This document shows positions 17,691 through 27,332 of a stretch of 64,000 nt of DNA, piece after piece. Location of the stretch: contig JARLHR010000241.1 of assembly GCA_031292145.1 (NCBI GenBank), forward strand, positions 62,001 to 126,000, written 5' to 3'. The translations under genes were made by a program, and so were the position numbers. The notes under the pieces were generated by a model. That model was not told the origin of the DNA. It did not search any database and saw only the letters and a list, made by a program, of their open reading frames with translations. The stretch is from Clostridium sp. GTDB lineage: Bacteria; Bacillota; Clostridia; Clostridiales; Clostridiaceae. The stretch's first letter is position 1; the number at the start of each line of letters is the position of its first letter.

Positions 17691-17828
17691 TTACTTATGA
17701 TATGGTTCACCATTCATTATCCTAAACTTTTTCATTATTATAAGTACTTCTTGATCTAGAGTCATATATGGTTTTATAGCTTTAGCAGAAAGTATTGTTA
17801 GGCTTGGACGAAGATATTTTCCTGGAAC
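17691..17828 (-). pseudogene. Coding remnant, 45 codons, possibly of a polyprenyl synthetase
   Basis: On the minus strand the frame VPGKYLRPSLTILSAKAI.. runs 45 codons to a TAA at 17691 and has a stop, not a start, immediately upstream. GKYLRPSLTILSAKA resembles the GKRLRP motif of trans-prenyl synthetases, but the following residues do not. No promoter or ribosome site is seen. The resemblance is short and may be chance. The remaining part of the 17508-17877 gap is AT-rich. Confidence 0.3.
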
Positions 17829-17877
17829 CTAAAAAAATAATTAAATACTTCCTTTGTTGAGCTTGAATTGAATAACT

Positions 17878-19701
17878 TTATCCATTTATCAATTTTTTAC
17901 GAACATCTTCTAAGTTCACAGTTTTTAACGAATCAGTAACCTCAATTCCGACTGCTGCTACATTATCTTTAACAATAAGATAAGTTCCAATTTTATCTAT
18001 ATTAAATTCAACATCTACAATACCTTTTTTTCCTGTAAATGAACTTATTTGCTCACCTGTATCTGCATTTAATATTGTAAAATTACCATTTGCGTTATCA
18101 AATGAACTAAGATCTACAGATAGTTTTGTTCTTATTCCTTTTTCTAATACTACTGCAAGAGGTTCAAACTCATAACCTGTTCCTTTTATGTTAAGATTTT
18201 GAGTATCTCCTGAAATATTAGCCTTTTTAATTAATCTATCTGTAGAAACTTTACTTAAATCATTACCATATATACTTGGCGTTTGCGATGCCGTAGTTCC
18301 TGTACCTCCACCAGTGCAACAGCTCATTCCACTACTTGGTGCTGGAATTGATGAATCTGCTTTAGATGTATCTACAGAATCAAGATTATCTGTAACCTTT
18401 ATTACTCCTCTTATCATTCCCATCCAACAGCTAAAGTTTATGTCCCCATCATTTGGAGTAAATTCTATTGTATTTTCACCAGACTTTAAAGTCTTTTGTA
18501 TATTCAAAGATGGTACTACTATTGCATTATTACAAGAATTTATTTGATTTCCTGTAATAATCCATCTAACAGGTATACCTTTTTGAACATAAAAGGCATT
18601 AGGCGTATAACCATTATTATCTGCAGTCATTCTTATTACTTGAACTCCATTTTCAACAGTTGCTTTACCTATGTTCGCTTGAGACGCATTTGCTTGAGTA
18701 CCTGAAAGATTTTGTGCTAACGTACTGGCATTAGGAGCTCCAATGCCTGCAAGCGCTAACCCTCTATTTCCCATTATTAATCCAAGTATAACTACTAAAA
18801 TTCCGCTTAATTTTAGTAGTTGTTTTGTATAACCTTTGCTTAATAAACCTGATATAGCTCCAAATACTAACATTAGAGGAACTGTTCCTAAAGAAAATAA
18901 AAACATTGATATAGCTCCAGCTGCAGCACTACCAGTACCTAATGCATAAAGCTGCATTGTTTGCAACGGTCCACAAGGCATTAATCCATTCAATATACCA
19001 ACTAAAAAAGGTGCCTTGGGTTTATTTTTTATCTTGCATGAAGACCAAGGTAATTTAATATTAAGCTTTCTAAATAAAGAGAAACCAGTCATATTTAACC
19101 CCATTATCACCATAAATAAACCTGCAAATATTTGAAGTCCAGCTTTTACATTAAGTGATAATGATAGTACAGAACCTAGTGCCCCTACAATACCACCTAT
19201 AATCGTATATGACGCTACTCTTCCAGCATTATATAAAATTGCAGGCATTAGAGTCTTTAATTTACTTTGCTTTTCATTTACAATGCTGTTTTTAGATAAA
19301 CTTTGTGTAAGCATTATTCCGCCACACATACCAACACAATGGATAGAAGTAAGCATACCGACTACAAATAACACCACATAAGATGCATTATTTAGCTTAG
19401 CACTCATATCAAAACCCGACGTAGAGTTACCTAAAAGTAAAATGGCTGCAGCTATAACCAGAAAACCTGCAAATTTAATGGTGCTTGAACTTTTTGTGCT
19501 GTATCCAGCTTTATTAATAGCCTCCTTTAATTGTTCCCTAGTGCAAAGTTTACTATCATATTCAACAGTCACCTGCTGCGCACTATAGCTAGCCATTGCG
19601 TTTACAACTCCATCAACATTCTTTAATGCCTTTTCCACTCTGTTTTCACAAGAAGTACATGTCATATCATAGACTTTTATAATTTCTCTCCTAATGCTCA
19701 T
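17878..19701 (-). CDS. Copper-handling membrane protein: HMA domain + TauE/SafE-type transporter + cupredoxin-like domain
   Basis: About 607 residues in three parts. Residues 8-65 form a heavy-metal-associated domain with MTCTSC. About 75-330 hold six or more membrane segments of the cytochrome-biogenesis/sulfite-exporter (COG2836) type, with HCVGMCGG near 125. About 340-440 form a cupredoxin-like domain (GYTPNAFYVQKG, then FSCWMGMIRGVIKV), followed by a cysteine-rich MSCCTGGG linker and a final beta-rich domain. It probably moves or delivers copper across the membrane. Start 19701 is chosen for GTGGAGGACGAT directly before it; eight more codons upstream lack a site. No copper ATPase or CsoR gene is near. 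Confidence 0.75.
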   Translation of the reverse strand: MSIRREIIKVYDMTCTSCENRVEKALKNVDGVVNAMASYSAQQVTVEYDSKLCTREQLKEAINKAGYSTKSSSTIKFAGFLVIAAAILLLGNSTSGFDMSAKLNNASYVVLFVVGMLTSIHCVGMCGGIMLTQSLSKNSIVNEKQSKLKTLMPAILYNAGRVASYTIIGGIVGALGSVLSLSLNVKAGLQIFAGLFMVIMGLNMTGFSLFRKLNIKLPWSSCKIKNKPKAPFLVGILNGLMPCGPLQTMQLYALGTGSAAAGAISMFLFSLGTVPLMLVFGAISGLLSKGYTKQLLKLSGILVVILGLIMGNRGLALAGIGAPNASTLAQNLSGTQANASQANIGKATVENGVQVIRMTADNNGYTPNAFYVQKGIPVRWIITGNQINSCNNAIVVPSLNIQKTLKSGENTIEFTPNDGDINFSCWMGMIRGVIKVTDNLDSVDTSKADSSIPAPSSGMSCCTGGGTGTTASQTPSIYGNDLSKVSTDRLIKKANISGDTQNLNIKGTGYEFEPLAVVLEKGIRTKLSVDLSSFDNANGNFTILNADTGEQISSFTGKKGIVDVEFNIDKIGTYLIVKDNVAAVGIEVTDSLKTVNLEDVRKKLING

Positions 19702-19816
19702 ATCGTCCTCCACTAAATTACTCAACTTTATTTTAGTAATAAATTTTATTAATAATTATTCTCTTAATATGTTAATTTATTATAATAAAAAGTTATGAAG
19801 ATTTTATGTTGATATT

Positions 19817-19848
19817 AAAAAAAGCACAGTTTTTTTCTGTGCTTTTTT
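19817..19848. terminator. Bidirectional terminator
   Basis: AAAAAAGCACAG and CTGTGCTTTTTT form a perfect stem with a T loop. It lies between the copper protein gene and the broken histidine kinase gene, and suits the latter on the minus strand. Confidence 0.85.
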
Positions 19849-19908
19849 GATAAATACTGGAATAGATTTTGTATTTTTTACTACTAAGTTATACTATTCC
19901 TTAATTCA

Positions 19909-21291
19909 CTATGTAATTTCATTATTTTTGTTTAAACCTACTGTAAGTGTAGTTCCTTTATTTTCTTTACTTTCTACATCTATAGTTGCAGAGTGCAGTG
20001 TTAATATTTTCTTTACAAGAGTAAGTCCAATTCCGCTGCCTTCAATCTTATGTCTGCTTTTATCACCACGATACATTCTTTCAAAAACATGAGGTAAATC
20101 TTCTTTTTTAATACCAATACCATTGTCTTTAATTTCTACTCTAACAGAATTTATATCACTGCCAACATTAACCCAAACAGTTCCATTTACATTGTTGAAT
20201 TTAATTCCATTAGATATAAGATTTATAAATACTTGTTTTAATTTATCATAATCTCCTAAAATTATATAATCTCTATCTTCTTCTTTATTCATAATTAATT
20301 TTACATTTTTTTCATTGGCAGCAATATAATAGTCACTAATCACATTTGTGAGAAGTTCACCTATATTTACCAATCCTAAATTAAGCACTATTTCATCTGA
20401 TTCGATTTGTTTTAATTCATTTAAATTGTTTAAAAGCTTACCAAATCTTATTACTTCATCATTTAAGTTATTAAGCTTATCAGTGGTTACAGGTATTACT
20501 CCATCTATCATTGCTTCTAAATTATTCTGAAGTACATTAAGAGGAGTTCTTAATTCGTGGGAAATATCTGAAATAAGTCGTTTTCTGAGTAAGTCCTGGC
20601 TATTTAATTTATCACCTAAAGAATTTATACTCTCCGTTAAGTTTTTTATTTCTTCAATATTACTTTTAACATCTGATCTAGAATCATAATTTCCCTTGGA
20701 TAAACTTACAGAAGTTTTTGAAACTGCTTTTATAGGCTCAGAAAATTGTTTTGATAAAATCAAGCTTATCACTGCTACTATTGCTAAAGTTAACACACCA
20801 CTAAATACAATGCCCTCATTAATCTGTGACTTGAAGCTTATATCTTCTTGAGAAAGTAACACATGTGAATATTGACCTACTATAATATATCCTACAGTTT
20901 TTTCATTTACATTTATATCAAATGTATTAGTAGTGTAAACCCCTGTTTCTTCTTTACCATTTACCATCATATGATTTTTATATTGTATATCATTATGATC
21001 CATTTCCCAAACAACTTTTTTATTTTCATCTAAAAGAGTTAAGCAATAATCGCTCATATATGCTTCATGCTTCATTTCTTCTCCTGAAGCCTCAGTCTAG
21101 CTGCCATCACTTCTGTAAACTTGTTGAAAGTATTCTACCAAGCTTGCGTTTCTTTTAGTTTGTATATCCTCCATGTATTTATTAAAAGTATTTGTTATTG
21201 TCGTATTTATAATTAAAGCCGATAAAAGTACTGAAACTACAGAACAAAAAATCAAAATAAAACTTAAGCGTTCTCTAATATTTTGCTTCAT
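19909..21291 (-). pseudogene. Sensor histidine kinase split by an in-frame TAG
   Basis: Read as one frame, 21291-19909 encodes a full histidine kinase: membrane segment at residues 8-30, a sensor region, a second membrane segment near 180, HAMP, the phosphoacceptor SDISHELRTPLNVL, N box (FINLISNGIKFN), and G boxes (DNGIGIK, GSGIGLTLVKKI). A single TAG at 21097-21099 follows YRSDGS; relatives typically have DGxWTxxSGEE here, so it looks like TGG changed to TAG. The downstream part could start at an internal ATG (21075) and make a kinase lacking its first membrane segment. The cognate regulator is truncated too, so the system is most likely dead. Confidence 0.8.
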
Positions 21292-21294
21292 ATT

Positions 21295-21756
21295 TCATCT
21301 TTCTTCTCCATTTAACTTAACAGTTCTTTTATCACTATCAATTGTTAATTTACCATCGTCAAGACAAAGAACATTATTATTACTTCCTCCTACTCTTCTA
21401 AACAAAGCATTCACCCGAGCAGTAAGTTCTCTTGGACTTAATGGCTTTGTTAGATATTCATCGGCTCCAATATTTAAGCCTTCAATTTTATCGCTTAATG
21501 TACTTTTAGCAGTTAGCATAAAAATATATACATCTGATATTTTTCTTAATATCTTACACACTTCCTCACCATCAATATCTGGAAGCATTAAATCTAAAAT
21601 CACAAGGTTAATTTTTTCTTTTCTAAATACCTCTATTCCATCTAATCCATTTTCAGTAGAATAAACTGCATATCCTTCTTTTTCAAGGTATGCTTTTAAA
21701 ATATCTGATACACTTTTTTCATCTTCAATTATTAAAATGTTGTTCATAATATTCAC
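21295..21756 (-). pseudogene. OmpR-type response regulator lacking its DNA-binding domain
   Basis: The receiver domain is complete (IIEDEKSVSDIL, phosphoacceptor in LVILDLMLPDIDG, TAK near 80, DEYLTKPLSPREL). The frame then ends after 153 residues at KLNGEER, just where the winged-helix domain should begin; full members have about 230 residues. The kinase gene starts three bases later, so about 220 bp were probably deleted between them. The receiver alone could still be phosphorylated but could not bind DNA. A second remnant of the same gene type lies at 24355-24459. Confidence 0.8.
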
Positions 21757-21897
21757 CCCATATAATTTTTTATTAATATATTTAGTACTTTAACATAAGC
21801 TTATGAATTTTATATGTAAAGAATAATTAGTCAATATTTTCATTAATTATAATCTTTATTATGTATAACTCTTAATATTGTATTTTTCATTACAATA

Positions 21898-21931
21898 TTA
21901 AGAGACATTCCCTATAGAGAATGCCTCTTAA
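21898..21931 (-). terminator. Terminator of the MASE3 kinase gene
   Basis: TTAAGAGACATTC pairs with GAATGCCTCTTAA around CCTATAGA. It is 60 bp downstream of the kinase stop codon. Confidence 0.7.
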
Positions 21932-21989
21932 ATAAAATTATAGAAAAGAAGATCAGAATACACAAAAAATTTTACATCCTGCACTTAAT

Positions 21990-24164
21990 TTAAACTATAT
22001 CTTCTATATCCTCATCTATATAAGGAATTATAACTGTAAATTGAGTGCCTTTTCCTATATCACTTTGAATCTGTATTCTCCCTTTATGTTCTTTTATGAT
22101 CTGATAACAAGCATTAATACCTAATCCTGTGCCTGTTTTCTTTGTTGTAAAAAAAGGTGTTCCAATTTTCTTAATTGTTTCATTATCCATTCCTTTTCCA
22201 TTATCTGATATAGACATAAATACTTCTTTCCTATCCTCGTCAAGTCCTGTACTAATGCATAAAACTGGGTTTTGTACTTCCTCCATGGCTTCTATCGCAT
22301 TTTTGCAAATATTTAAAATTACTTGTTTAATCTGAGTTTCATCACACAATATATATCTCTCAACATAGTCTAAATGAGAAATCAATTCTACATTCTTAAT
22401 AAGAGATGATGTCTCTATTGTATTCTTCATAGAAGAAACTAAATCATTAAATGCCACTTCTTCCATTTCCGTTTCTCTCGGTTTTGATAAACATAAAAAA
22501 TCACTGATAATTCTATTTATTTCCGTTGTATCTGCATTAATTTTTCGAGCATATTTTTTTATTTTCTCATCCTTAACGTGTAATTCAATCAGCTGGCTAT
22601 TTCCCTTTATGGTAGTAAGGAAATTTCTTGTCTCGTGAACAATAGTAGCCCCCATTTGACCAAGTAAAGCCAATTTTTCTTGATTTATCAATTTTAATTG
22701 TTCTTTCTTTCTTTTTGATATATCTTCTAAAACAGATACAACACCAATAACCTCATTGTATATATTGGTAATTGTAGACCTAGTTATTCGCAACTGCTTT
22801 ATATTTCCTTTAGGTGTTTCAATGGAGCAATCTTCCACCTGATTTTTTAAATAATATTTTTCAAATTTCTCAACATTTTCTTTACTGCTAAATTTTAAAA
22901 CAGCGTATAATTCACATATATTCATATTAACAATATCATTATAATCTATTTCTACTAAGTTTGTATATGAACTATTACATGCAGCTACGTTACCATCAAC
23001 ATCAAATATTACTGTTGGTACAGTTATAGCATTTAATATTGTTTGAGCTTGCAAATTTAAATTTCTAATTTCTTGTTCTTGTTTTACATCATTTGCTAAG
23101 ACTAGATTTCCACCTTTTATTTTGCTAACATTAATCAAAGTTTTTATCTCTTTACCCTCAGAATTTAGATATGACCTAATAATATTTCTAGCATTAGCTG
23201 TTAAAATATTCTCAGAGTTATTATCAACTTCATGTAATAAATTCGGCATTTCACTACATTTTGCTCCTAAAACAGTTTCCTTTGAGCATTTAAATAATTC
23301 CTCAAATTTCCTATTTACAAAATCCACCTCATTATTAATGTTAAATGTTTGTACGGAAATCGGTATTGCATTAAGTATATCATGCAACCTTTGATTATTC
23401 TCACCCAATTTATCATAGGGATAATTAATTAAACTTTTAAATACACCTTTATAAAGATAAAAATAACTAGTAATTTTTAAAACATGTCCAAAAACTGAGA
23501 AAAAAGAATTTGAATCATTAAATGTAACAAAACATATTTGAGATGGTATGATTAAAAGTGTACTCAAAAATAAATATTTGAATTTTATAATATTCTCTTT
23601 CTGCAAATTACTACTAAACCTGAACAACACAAATATTGCTATTATTATAACCAAATATTCCAATATTGCCTTTATTACATCAATGCCATAGGGATCATAA
23701 TGCAAACCCTGTATATTCGGCGCTGTATATACTATAAAAATAAGCCCACATGTAACTACTATTGCTCCAATCATCATAATACTTCTCTTTGGATTTTTTG
23801 CATAAGGTGCAAGTGAAAATATCATAAGTATTGAAACTTCTATTAACCTTGCTAGTATCCAAAACCTTACTGCAAGTTCACCTTTAAGCATATACTCTGC
23901 AATAAAATATTTATAGTAAAATGTATGCATAAAATCAAATATAGATACCATCAAAAATCCATATCCCAATATATGATTAAAATTATTTGCATCTTCTCGT
24001 TTATTCCATATGATTAAAAATATTGCAATTCCTATGCACATACTTCCACTATTTAGTATTGAATGAATCAATTCTCTATCATTATTCCATAATAAAATCC
24101 AGATAAATATAGAAACTAGAAGTGCTTTTACTAATGTGTATATAAACTTAATGGTAATATTCAT
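21990..24164 (-). CDS. MASE3 sensor histidine kinase with PAS domains
   Basis: About 724 residues. Seven to eight membrane helices at about 5-230 form a MASE3 sensor (FDFMHTFYYKYF is typical). Two PAS-like regions follow at about 255-370 and 380-490. The kinase core has GATIVHETRNFLTTIKGNSQL with the phosphoacceptor histidine and G boxes ISDNGKGMDNE, KTGTGLGINACYQI. Start 24164 follows AAAGAGGTATAT; a start 24 codons earlier at 24236 is also open. It belongs to the NtrB/KinA-like class. No response regulator is adjacent except the broken one, so it is an orphan, perhaps a Spo0A-pathway kinase; that role is inference. Confidence 0.85.
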   Translation of the reverse strand: MNITIKFIYTLVKALLVSIFIWILLWNNDRELIHSILNSGSMCIGIAIFLIIWNKREDANNFNHILGYGFLMVSIFDFMHTFYYKYFIAEYMLKGELAVRFWILARLIEVSILMIFSLAPYAKNPKRSIMMIGAIVVTCGLIFIVYTAPNIQGLHYDPYGIDVIKAILEYLVIIIAIFVLFRFSSNLQKENIIKFKYLFLSTLLIIPSQICFVTFNDSNSFFSVFGHVLKITSYFYLYKGVFKSLINYPYDKLGENNQRLHDILNAIPISVQTFNINNEVDFVNRKFEELFKCSKETVLGAKCSEMPNLLHEVDNNSENILTANARNIIRSYLNSEGKEIKTLINVSKIKGGNLVLANDVKQEQEIRNLNLQAQTILNAITVPTVIFDVDGNVAACNSSYTNLVEIDYNDIVNMNICELYAVLKFSSKENVEKFEKYYLKNQVEDCSIETPKGNIKQLRITRSTITNIYNEVIGVVSVLEDISKRKKEQLKLINQEKLALLGQMGATIVHETRNFLTTIKGNSQLIELHVKDEKIKKYARKINADTTEINRIISDFLCLSKPRETEMEEVAFNDLVSSMKNTIETSSLIKNVELISHLDYVERYILCDETQIKQVILNICKNAIEAMEEVQNPVLCISTGLDEDRKEVFMSISDNGKGMDNETIKKIGTPFFTTKKTGTGLGINACYQIIKEHKGRIQIQSDIGKGTQFTVIIPYIDEDIEDIV

Positions 24165-24354
24165 ATATACCTCTTTATAGTTTTTATTAACCCCCGTGGC
24201 ACATACCATATTTATAAATTCCCCCTTGTTCTCCATCTTAACTATTTATAAATAATAGATACCTAATTAAATCTTCCTGTTTATATTTTTGATACCTATA
24301 GTATTAGCAAGACTTTGGTAACTTCTCTAATATTCTAACATACTATGTAATTAG

Positions 24355-24459
24355 CTACAATAATTTAACTAATCTCTTATCACTATCAATTGTTAATCCA
24401 TCATTATCAAGAGAGAAAATACTATCATAGCCTCCCCTTACTCTTCTAAAAAGAGCATT
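24355..24459 (-). pseudogene. Second response-regulator remnant
   Basis: About 34 codons on the minus strand read NALFRRVRGGYDSIF then LDNDGLTIDSDKRLVKLL and stop. They match the linker of the truncated regulator at 21295-21756 (NALFRRVGG.., LDDGKLTIDSDKRTVKL). Both break within a few residues of the same point. This indicates a duplicated two-component locus whose second copy was largely deleted. Confidence 0.75.
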
Positions 24460-24496
24460 TTATGAATTTTATGTATAAAATAAATGATTTTATCTC

Positions 24497-24530
24497 TTAG
24501 GCATATTCAAAAAAATAGCAAGTCAGTATT
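24497..24530. repeat. Family B repeat fragment (copy B6)
   Basis: TTAGGCATATTCAAAAAAAT followed by AGCAAGTC is one family B end. No matching right end is present within 150 bp. Confidence 0.55.
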
Positions 24531-24611
24531 CTAGTCTATTTTATTTCATCTAAATTATAACATTTACATAACCATTTTCCTTTTTCACTATTTCTATAAA
24601 TATAATAAATA

Positions 24612-24654
24612 AAGTTCAAGCCACTACTAAATTTTAAGTAGTATTCTTGAACTT
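24612..24654. terminator. Strong hairpin in the 24.46-24.98 kb spacer
   Basis: AAGTTCAAG and CTTGAACTT enclose a second stem ACTACT/AGTAGT. It may be a terminator of a lost gene. Nothing else is seen in the spacer apart from repeats B6 and B4. Confidence 0.5.
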
Positions 24655-24896
24655 CAGTAATAAGAATTTTGATTCTTTTATTCATAACAAATTAGCTAGT
24701 ATAATACCACCTGGTATACTTTACAAATAAAATTATATTATGGAAGAGTTTTAATTGTATTTTTATGTCATAATTAAATACTTCTATTCATTAATCAGCT
24801 AATCTTAGTTTGAACAATTTATTTTTCTTTCACTTTAGGTTCTACCCTAACCCATATCTCCTCATAACATTTTTCCCCTTATTTAAAGAAAAAAAT

Positions 24897-24960
24897 TAAG
24901 GCACAATCATTAAATAATAAATGGCAATTAGTCGTATTATTATTTAATGATTGTGCTTAA
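24897..24960. repeat. Family B mini-hairpin (copy B4), likely terminator of the small HTH gene
   Basis: TTAAGGCACAATCATTAAAT and ATTTAATGATTGTGCTTAA are inverted around a 25-bp centre. It lies 22 bp after the stop codon of the HTH gene and is followed by T-rich sequence on the minus strand, so it probably ends that transcript. Confidence 0.75.
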
Positions 24961-24982
24961 TTTTAGCTGCTTAAAATAAAAA

Positions 24983-25162
24983 TTATTTTGCTGGTTCCCA
25001 TTTGCAACGAACTGGTGATACAATAGCACTTTCCTTCTTTAATTCTTTAAATGCATTATCAATTTCCTTTCGTTCTAGGCCAGATAACTTTTCAACTTCA
25101 CCTGCACTTACTGGTTTTCCTGCTTCTCTCATAACTTCTAGTACTTTTTCTTTAACGCTCAT
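24983..25162 (-). CDS. Small winged-helix-type DNA-binding protein
   Basis: 59 residues starting at 25162 (MSVKEKVLEVM), chosen for AAAGGGGTTAAAGTA directly upstream. The pattern VLEVMREAGKPVSAGEVEKL then LERKEIDNAFKELKKES is a compact winged helix-turn-helix covering the entire protein, ending in CKWEPAK. Such single-domain proteins are common in Clostridium and their role is unknown. It sits downstream of cobK with about 140 bp between, and ends at a family B hairpin. Confidence 0.7.
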   Translation of the reverse strand: MSVKEKVLEVMREAGKPVSAGEVEKLSGLERKEIDNAFKELKKESAIVSPVRCKWEPAK

Positions 25163-25304
25163 TACTTTAACCCCTTTCAAATAAGAATCAGTTTCTTTTA
25201 TTATTATATATCATTATTATTATCTAATCAATAATAATTTTCCATTAAAATTAATTCTTGATCATTATTCATGTATAGGAAATTCTTTTTAAGATTTCTA
25301 AATT

Positions 25305-26063
25305 TTATTTTTTAACCAAAAACTCTATTAATTTTTCTTCATTATAAAATACTAAATTATACTTAAACTTAGGTTTTTCTATTACTATTAACTTAATATT
25401 ACATTCGCGCGCTGCCTTAAGCTTTTCTAAAACTCCACCTTCAATTCCACTATCTTTAGTTAAAATTGCTTTAGCATTATATTGATGAATAAAAGCTTTT
25501 TCCAGTTCATAAGTTATTGGACCTTGAAGTGCTATAATATCCTTAAGCTTAATTCCCGCTTCTACTATCTTAGTTAAAACACTTGGAGAAGGCAAAATTC
25601 TATGTATTACTCTATATCCAAAATCCAAATTTAAAAACTTAGAAACATTATTCCCACCTGTGGTATTCAAAACATTTCCTTCGATGTTTTTTATAATCTC
25701 AATGGCTTCATCATAATTTTTCACTCGTATTATATCTTCACCAGTAATATTTTCTAATGCTCCTTGTCTTTCATATCTCACATATTTAATTTTAAGGTCA
25801 TTTGTACATTCCAATGCCGTTTTAGTAACTTCCTGTGCATAAGGATGTGAAGCATCAACCAAAATATTAATTTCATTATATTTTATCCAATTTAGCATTT
25901 CTTCTTTATTTAACGGCTTTGTATTTAAGTTTTTAATTTTAAATTCCTTAAGAAGCTGCCCCCCATATGTTGTAGCAGTTGTAACTGCAATATTATCAGT
26001 ATACTTATTTATTAACGATAAAATTTTTCTTCCTTCTGAAGTTCCTAAAATAAATCCAATCAT
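25305..26063 (-). CDS. cobK: Precorrin-6A/cobalt-precorrin-6A reductase
   Basis: CobK (CbiJ) reduces the corrin ring at C18-C19 with NADPH in cobalamin synthesis. The 252-residue length and motifs fit: LGTSEGRKI at residues 5-13, DASHPYAQEVT near 71, and a NTTGGNNVSKFL motif near 132. In an anaerobe it would act on cobalt-precorrin-6A. A family B repeat and a tiny membrane protein gene separate it from cobJ upstream, so the two may no longer share a clean operon. Confidence 0.92.
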   Translation of the reverse strand: MIGFILGTSEGRKILSLINKYTDNIAVTTATTYGGQLLKEFKIKNLNTKPLNKEEMLNWIKYNEINILVDASHPYAQEVTKTALECTNDLKIKYVRYERQGALENITGEDIIRVKNYDEAIEIIKNIEGNVLNTTGGNNVSKFLNLDFGYRVIHRILPSPSVLTKIVEAGIKLKDIIALQGPITYELEKAFIHQYNAKAILTKDSGIEGGVLEKLKAARECNIKLIVIEKPKFKYNLVFYNEEKLIEFLVKK

Positions 26064-26106
26064 ATTTTCTCCATTTCTAATTCATTAAAAATTTAGTTAT
26101 GATTTC

Positions 26107-26337
26107 TTAGGCACATGAAAGAAAATAACAAGTCCAAAATGCTATGGTTATTTTTCATCAGGCAAGAAAGCCGATTGGTCTCATAGCGGGCCTATTAGGG
26201 CAATCTGCTGATGAGCAGAGAACCCAAATCTATGATTTGGTGTGAATCGCTTACTCAGTGAGCGTATGCGAGTCGAGCTTCCTCTGATGGGAAATAGGCT
26301 TAGTAGATGGACTTGTTATTTTTTTGATTGTGCCTTA
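26107..26337. repeat. Family B repeat (copy B2)
   Basis: A 231-bp element bounded by TTAGGCACATGAAAGAAAAT and ATTTTTTTGATTGTGCCTTA, each followed inward by AACAAGTCCA or its inverse. The interior has ATTGGTCTCATAGCGGGCCT, the inverse of the B1 interior, so B1 and B2 are opposite copies of one element. No transposase gene is inside. Confidence 0.85.
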
Positions 26338-26495
26338 TCCTTTTTATAATAAACTATGGCTATACCAATATAAGATAACCCTAAAAGCATAAAAGCACTT
26401 CCTCTTAAATATTGTCCATCAATTAGGTTCATTATCCCTACAAATAGGAAACAACTACTTGCGAGCAACCACAACTTCCATGTTTTTTTATTCAA
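26316..26495 (-). CDS. 59-residue two-helix membrane protein whose C-terminus comes from repeat B2
   Basis: The frame starts at TTG 26495 six bases after GAGGAGGAG and encodes two hydrophobic segments (about residues 7-24 and 34-51) separated by LIDGQYLRG. The last residues KAQSKK and the stop are read from the end of repeat B2. I do not recognise a family. The strong ribosome site argues it is translated. It lies between cobJ and cobK on the same strand; a role in cobalt or corrin uptake would be speculation. Confidence 0.55.
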   Translation of the reverse strand: MNKKTWKLWLLASSCFLFVGIMNLIDGQYLRGSAFMLLGLSYIGIAIVYYKKDKAQSKK

Positions 26496-26538
26496 AAAAA
26501 CTCCTCCTCTCGCGAAGATTATAGTTTACTCCATAATA

Positions 26539-27273
26539 CTATCTTTCCTTTTTATTTTCATATCCTCTAGGTGTTATAAACTTTTCCTCCTTATAATAAC
26601 TCTTTGAATTTCCTACAATTACAATTGACATCATATCAACAACTTCAGCATCAAAATCTCCAATAGTAAATAATTTGTAACTTTGCCCTTCTCTAAGAGC
26701 ATGTCTTACTACTGCCACAGGTGTAGAATCTCCTCTAAATTCTCTTATTATATCAATACATTCTCTTAAATAATCTGGTCTTCCTTTACTTTTAGGATTA
26801 TATAGTGATATTATAAAATCTCCTTCCGCTGCAAGTTTTACTCTCTTTTTTATATCTTCATACGGTGTCATAAGATCACTTAGACTAATATTACAATTAT
26901 CATGCATAAGGGGTGCCCCAATTACAGAACCAGCTGCACTACTTGCAGTAATACCTGGAATTATTTCAACATCCTCATCCTTTCTAAGTTCAAGTATAAG
27001 ACCTGCCATTCCATAAATTCCTGCATCACCAGTACTTATTAAAGCTACATTTTTATCCTTACATAAACTTAAAGCCTCTTTACATCTAGCTTCTTCGCCT
27101 CTCATTCCTGTTGAATATAATTCTTTATCTTTTACTAAATCTTTTATCATATCTATGTATTTGCTATAACCTATAATAACTTCACTATCCTCAATTGCCT
27201 TTAATGCTCTTAAGCTCATGTTTTCAATGCTTCCTGGACCTATTCCTATAACTCTTAATTTTCCCACTTTCAC
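26539..27273 (-). CDS. cobJ: Precorrin-3B/cobalt-precorrin-3 C17-methyltransferase
   Basis: CobJ (CbiH) methylates C17 with SAM and contracts the ring during corrin synthesis. Family features: RVIGIGPGSIENMSLRALKAI near residue 8, STGDAGIYGMAG near 80, PGITASSAAGSVIGAPLMHD near 104 and SLYNPKSKGRPDYL near 155. The GTG start follows AAAGGTTGA. It is downstream of fliB with a 59-bp gap and upstream of the small membrane gene and cobK on the same strand. Confidence 0.93.
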   Translation of the reverse strand: MKVGKLRVIGIGPGSIENMSLRALKAIEDSEVIIGYSKYIDMIKDLVKDKELYSTGMRGEEARCKEALSLCKDKNVALISTGDAGIYGMAGLILELRKDEDVEIIPGITASSAAGSVIGAPLMHDNCNISLSDLMTPYEDIKKRVKLAAEGDFIISLYNPKSKGRPDYLRECIDIIREFRGDSTPVAVVRHALREGQSYKLFTIGDFDAEVVDMMSIVIVGNSKSYYKEEKFITPRGYENKKER

Positions 27274-27332
27274 TCAACCTTTCAAATGTTTCATTAGTAA
27301 TTTTATAGCATATTATTATTTTTAATTATTTC

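Noticed and set aside
21173..21664. 163-codon plus-strand frame
   Set aside because: Lies antisense to the regulator and kinase remnants; composition reflects the complementary strand and it has no ribosome site.
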